6,192 nt of DNA. Origin: JBOGWY01 sp050694015 (GTDB lineage Bacteria; Actinomycetota; CADDZG01; WHSQ01). The DNA lies in assembly GCA_050694015.1 (NCBI GenBank), contig JBOGWY010000174.1, forward strand, positions 1 through 6,192. The letters are read 5' to 3'. The notes under the pieces were generated by a model. The model had not been told where the DNA came from, searched no databases, and saw only the letters and a list, made by a program, of their open reading frames with translations. Below are positions 4,849 through 6,192 of this stretch, one piece after another (position 1 is the first letter of the stretch; the number at the start of each line of letters is the position of its first letter). The position numbers were made by a program, and so were the translations under genes.

Positions 4849-6192
4849 TCAGCTGTTGGGGTTGGCTCGCTTCCACTTGGACAGCTCACCGTCTTCGGTG
4901 AACTCCGCTTCGAAGCGGCCGGCTTCGGTGCAGTACGTGTATGTGACCCCGGTACGACTGTGCGGCTGCCCTAGCGTCTCGAGGACCTCGCGCGACGACG
5001 TGCCTTTGTCCACGCGGTGGGTCTCGGCGGCGGTCAGGTCCGGCACGTCGGACCGGCACGCATCGGGTGCGATGCCGATCGCGCGCTCCCACATCTGCAG
5101 GTACGCCTCCGGTCCTCGTGCCATGTCCTCGACGATCTCGTCACCGGCGAGCCGGCGCAGGTCCTCGATCCAGTCGGGGTAGAGGCCGTAATGGGCGACG
5201 CCGTCGACGTTGATGTCGTAGGTCTGAGTACCGCTTTGCTGCCGGTCGATCGTGGCGCCGCCGAAGCCGGCGAACGGGTACTCGACCGGGTTGGGTGCAG
5301 TCTCGCCGCGCGGCCCCCCTTGCGACCCGAAACCGTTCGTGTCGGCGCCGTAGCCGAAGCCCCAGTAGAAGCGGTCGTCCTTCCACATCCTGTGCTGCTG
5401 CCACTTGTCCACGAAGCCCTCCGAGTCGCCGGCGTACGGCGTCACGAACCCGCCGAGCTCATAGACACGCGGATAGATCGTGTCGTTCGACCACCCGTGG
5501 CTCGAGACGATGCCCGAATAACCCAGTTGCTCGAGAAGGTCCAGCGCCTGGGTTTGGGCCCTCGCACTCATGTGATCGGGATCGAAGATCATCCCGCGCT
5601 CCACCATGCCGCGGATCATCTCCTCGCCGAGTGGGCTGAGCCCCATGATGTTGCAGTGCGGGCCTTCGGGATATACGGGGGCCGCGCCGGAGGTCCCGGC
5701 GAGAGCGAGGATCGCGCCCGCGAGCGAGTCCCGGCCCGAGACCTCGTCGGGAGCACCGCTCGTGTCATGGAAGTTGTGCTGGGTCTTGTCGTGCGCGTGC
5801 CCGTCTTCCTCGGTGCACGTCTCCATGCGCCAGTAATGGCCGGTCTCGCCCTTGTTCCCCTGGTTGACGACGAGACCGGTATCGCCTTCGTCGCCCGCCA
5901 CACCCGACAGCGCGTTGTCGAACTTGTTGACGAGCTCCATCTGGCGAACGCCGAGGTCCCACATCTCGTCGAGCCCTGATTCGATATCCGTCTTCTCGCA
6001 GCGCGGCATGTCGAGCGTGATGCCGCAGTCCAGCGGCACGGACACTTCCACGCCGAGAACGACCGCGAGCCTGCCGTCGTTGATCACCTGGCGCGCTTCG
6101 AACGGGTCGTGGACGATGCGGAACCAGCCTTCGCCCGGCCCGCCCTCTTGCGCGTCGATGTAGTCCTCGAGCTCGTGGATCCGCTTCGCCTG
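4849..6192 (-). CDS. M19 (membrane dipeptidase)-like metallohydrolase with C-terminal BamE/SmpA-like module, N-terminus missing
   Basis: 447 residues are visible; the frame is open through the right edge, so the start is missing and the GTG at 6087 is internal. The core resembles family M19 dipeptidases of the amidohydrolase fold, which use two zinc ions to cleave dipeptides. Counting from the first visible residue: FEARQVINDGRLAVVLGVEVS (31-51), where Glu49 matches the metal-bridging Glu; MVERGMIFDPDHMS (196-209) with His206; GYSGIVSSHGW (224-234) with His232; and GYGADTNG (280-287) with Asp284, matching the catalytic Asp of the family's GSDFDG-type motif. The usual N-terminal HxD pair would lie off the window. 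A Gly/Asp/His-rich insertion at about 100-145 (residues such as HAHDKTQHNFHD) is not part of minimal M19 enzymes. Residues about 393-444 (VDKGTSSREVLETLGQP, then TYTYC, then FTEDGELSKW) look like a BamE/SmpA-OmlA-type module. Substrate is unknown; an exported or cell-surface enzyme is plausible but no signal peptide is visible. Confidence 0.82.
   Translation of the reverse strand, partial: QAKRIHELEDYIDAQEGGPGEGWFRIVHDPFEARQVINDGRLAVVLGVEVSVPLDCGITLDMPRCEKTDIESGLDEMWDLGVRQMELVNKFDNALSGVAGDEGDTGLVVNQGNKGETGHYWRMETCTEEDGHAHDKTQHNFHDTSGAPDEVSGRDSLAGAILALAGTSGAAPVYPEGPHCNIMGLSPLGEEMIRGMVERGMIFDPDHMSARAQTQALDLLEQLGYSGIVSSHGWSNDTIYPRVYELGGFVTPYAGDSEGFVDKWQQHRMWKDDRFYWGFGYGADTNGFGSQGGPRGETAPNPVEYPFAGFGGATIDRQQSGTQTYDINVDGVAHYGLYPDWIEDLRRLAGDEIVEDMARGPEAYLQMWERAIGIAPDACRSDVPDLTAAETHRVDKGTSSREVLETLGQPHSRTGVTYTYCTEAGRFEAEFTEDGELSKWKRANPNS

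Noticed and set aside
5017..5979. Long plus-strand open frame of 320 codons opposite the hydrolase
   Set aside because: It is antisense to a frame with clear M19 motifs. Its translation is Arg/Val/Ala/Asp-rich with no recognisable motif, as expected for a shadow frame in G+C-rich DNA.

Overview
This is a G+C-rich window with all recognisable genes on the minus strand. It reads right to left as: an M19-type dipeptidase-like hydrolase (start beyond the right edge), a MASE1-PAS membrane sensor, a MEDS-domain protein, a DinB-family protein, a PilT-type retraction ATPase, and a single-pass membrane protein that runs off the left edge. Base composition, the actinobacterial look of the DinB protein (CxxC near the N-terminus, WDQD and HDPIHH motifs) and the MASE1-PAS/MEDS pair suggest an actinomycete-like organism, possibly an Acidimicrobiia- or Thermoleophilia-type lineage. 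That placement is inference: no rRNA or marker gene is present.

Layout: 6192-4849 is the hydrolase, which retains the visible M19 metal residues and carries a C-terminal BamE/SmpA-like module. A 113-bp gap (4848-4736) holds a 12-bp palindrome and a small hairpin. From 4735 to 2096 three genes are tightly packed: MASE1-PAS, then after about 10 bp MEDS, then after 32 bp DinB. They are probably one transcript. A 107-bp gap (2095-1989) precedes pilT (1988-708). One base after the pilT stop comes the possible start of the last, unidentified membrane protein (706 to beyond 1).

The most unusual unit is the MASE1-PAS/MEDS pair. The membrane sensor ends in a helix pair resembling the dimerisation/phosphoacceptor domain of HisKA_3 histidine kinases. 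However, the phosphoacceptor His is replaced by Asn (LND instead of LHD), no ATPase domain follows, and the next gene is a MEDS sensory domain without an output domain. This looks like a signalling module built from kinase-like parts but without kinase chemistry. The DinB-family enzyme just downstream could be a passenger or an effector. PilT and the protein after it look like a separate pilus- or envelope-related unit. No RNA genes, CRISPR arrays, insertion sequences or phage genes were seen.
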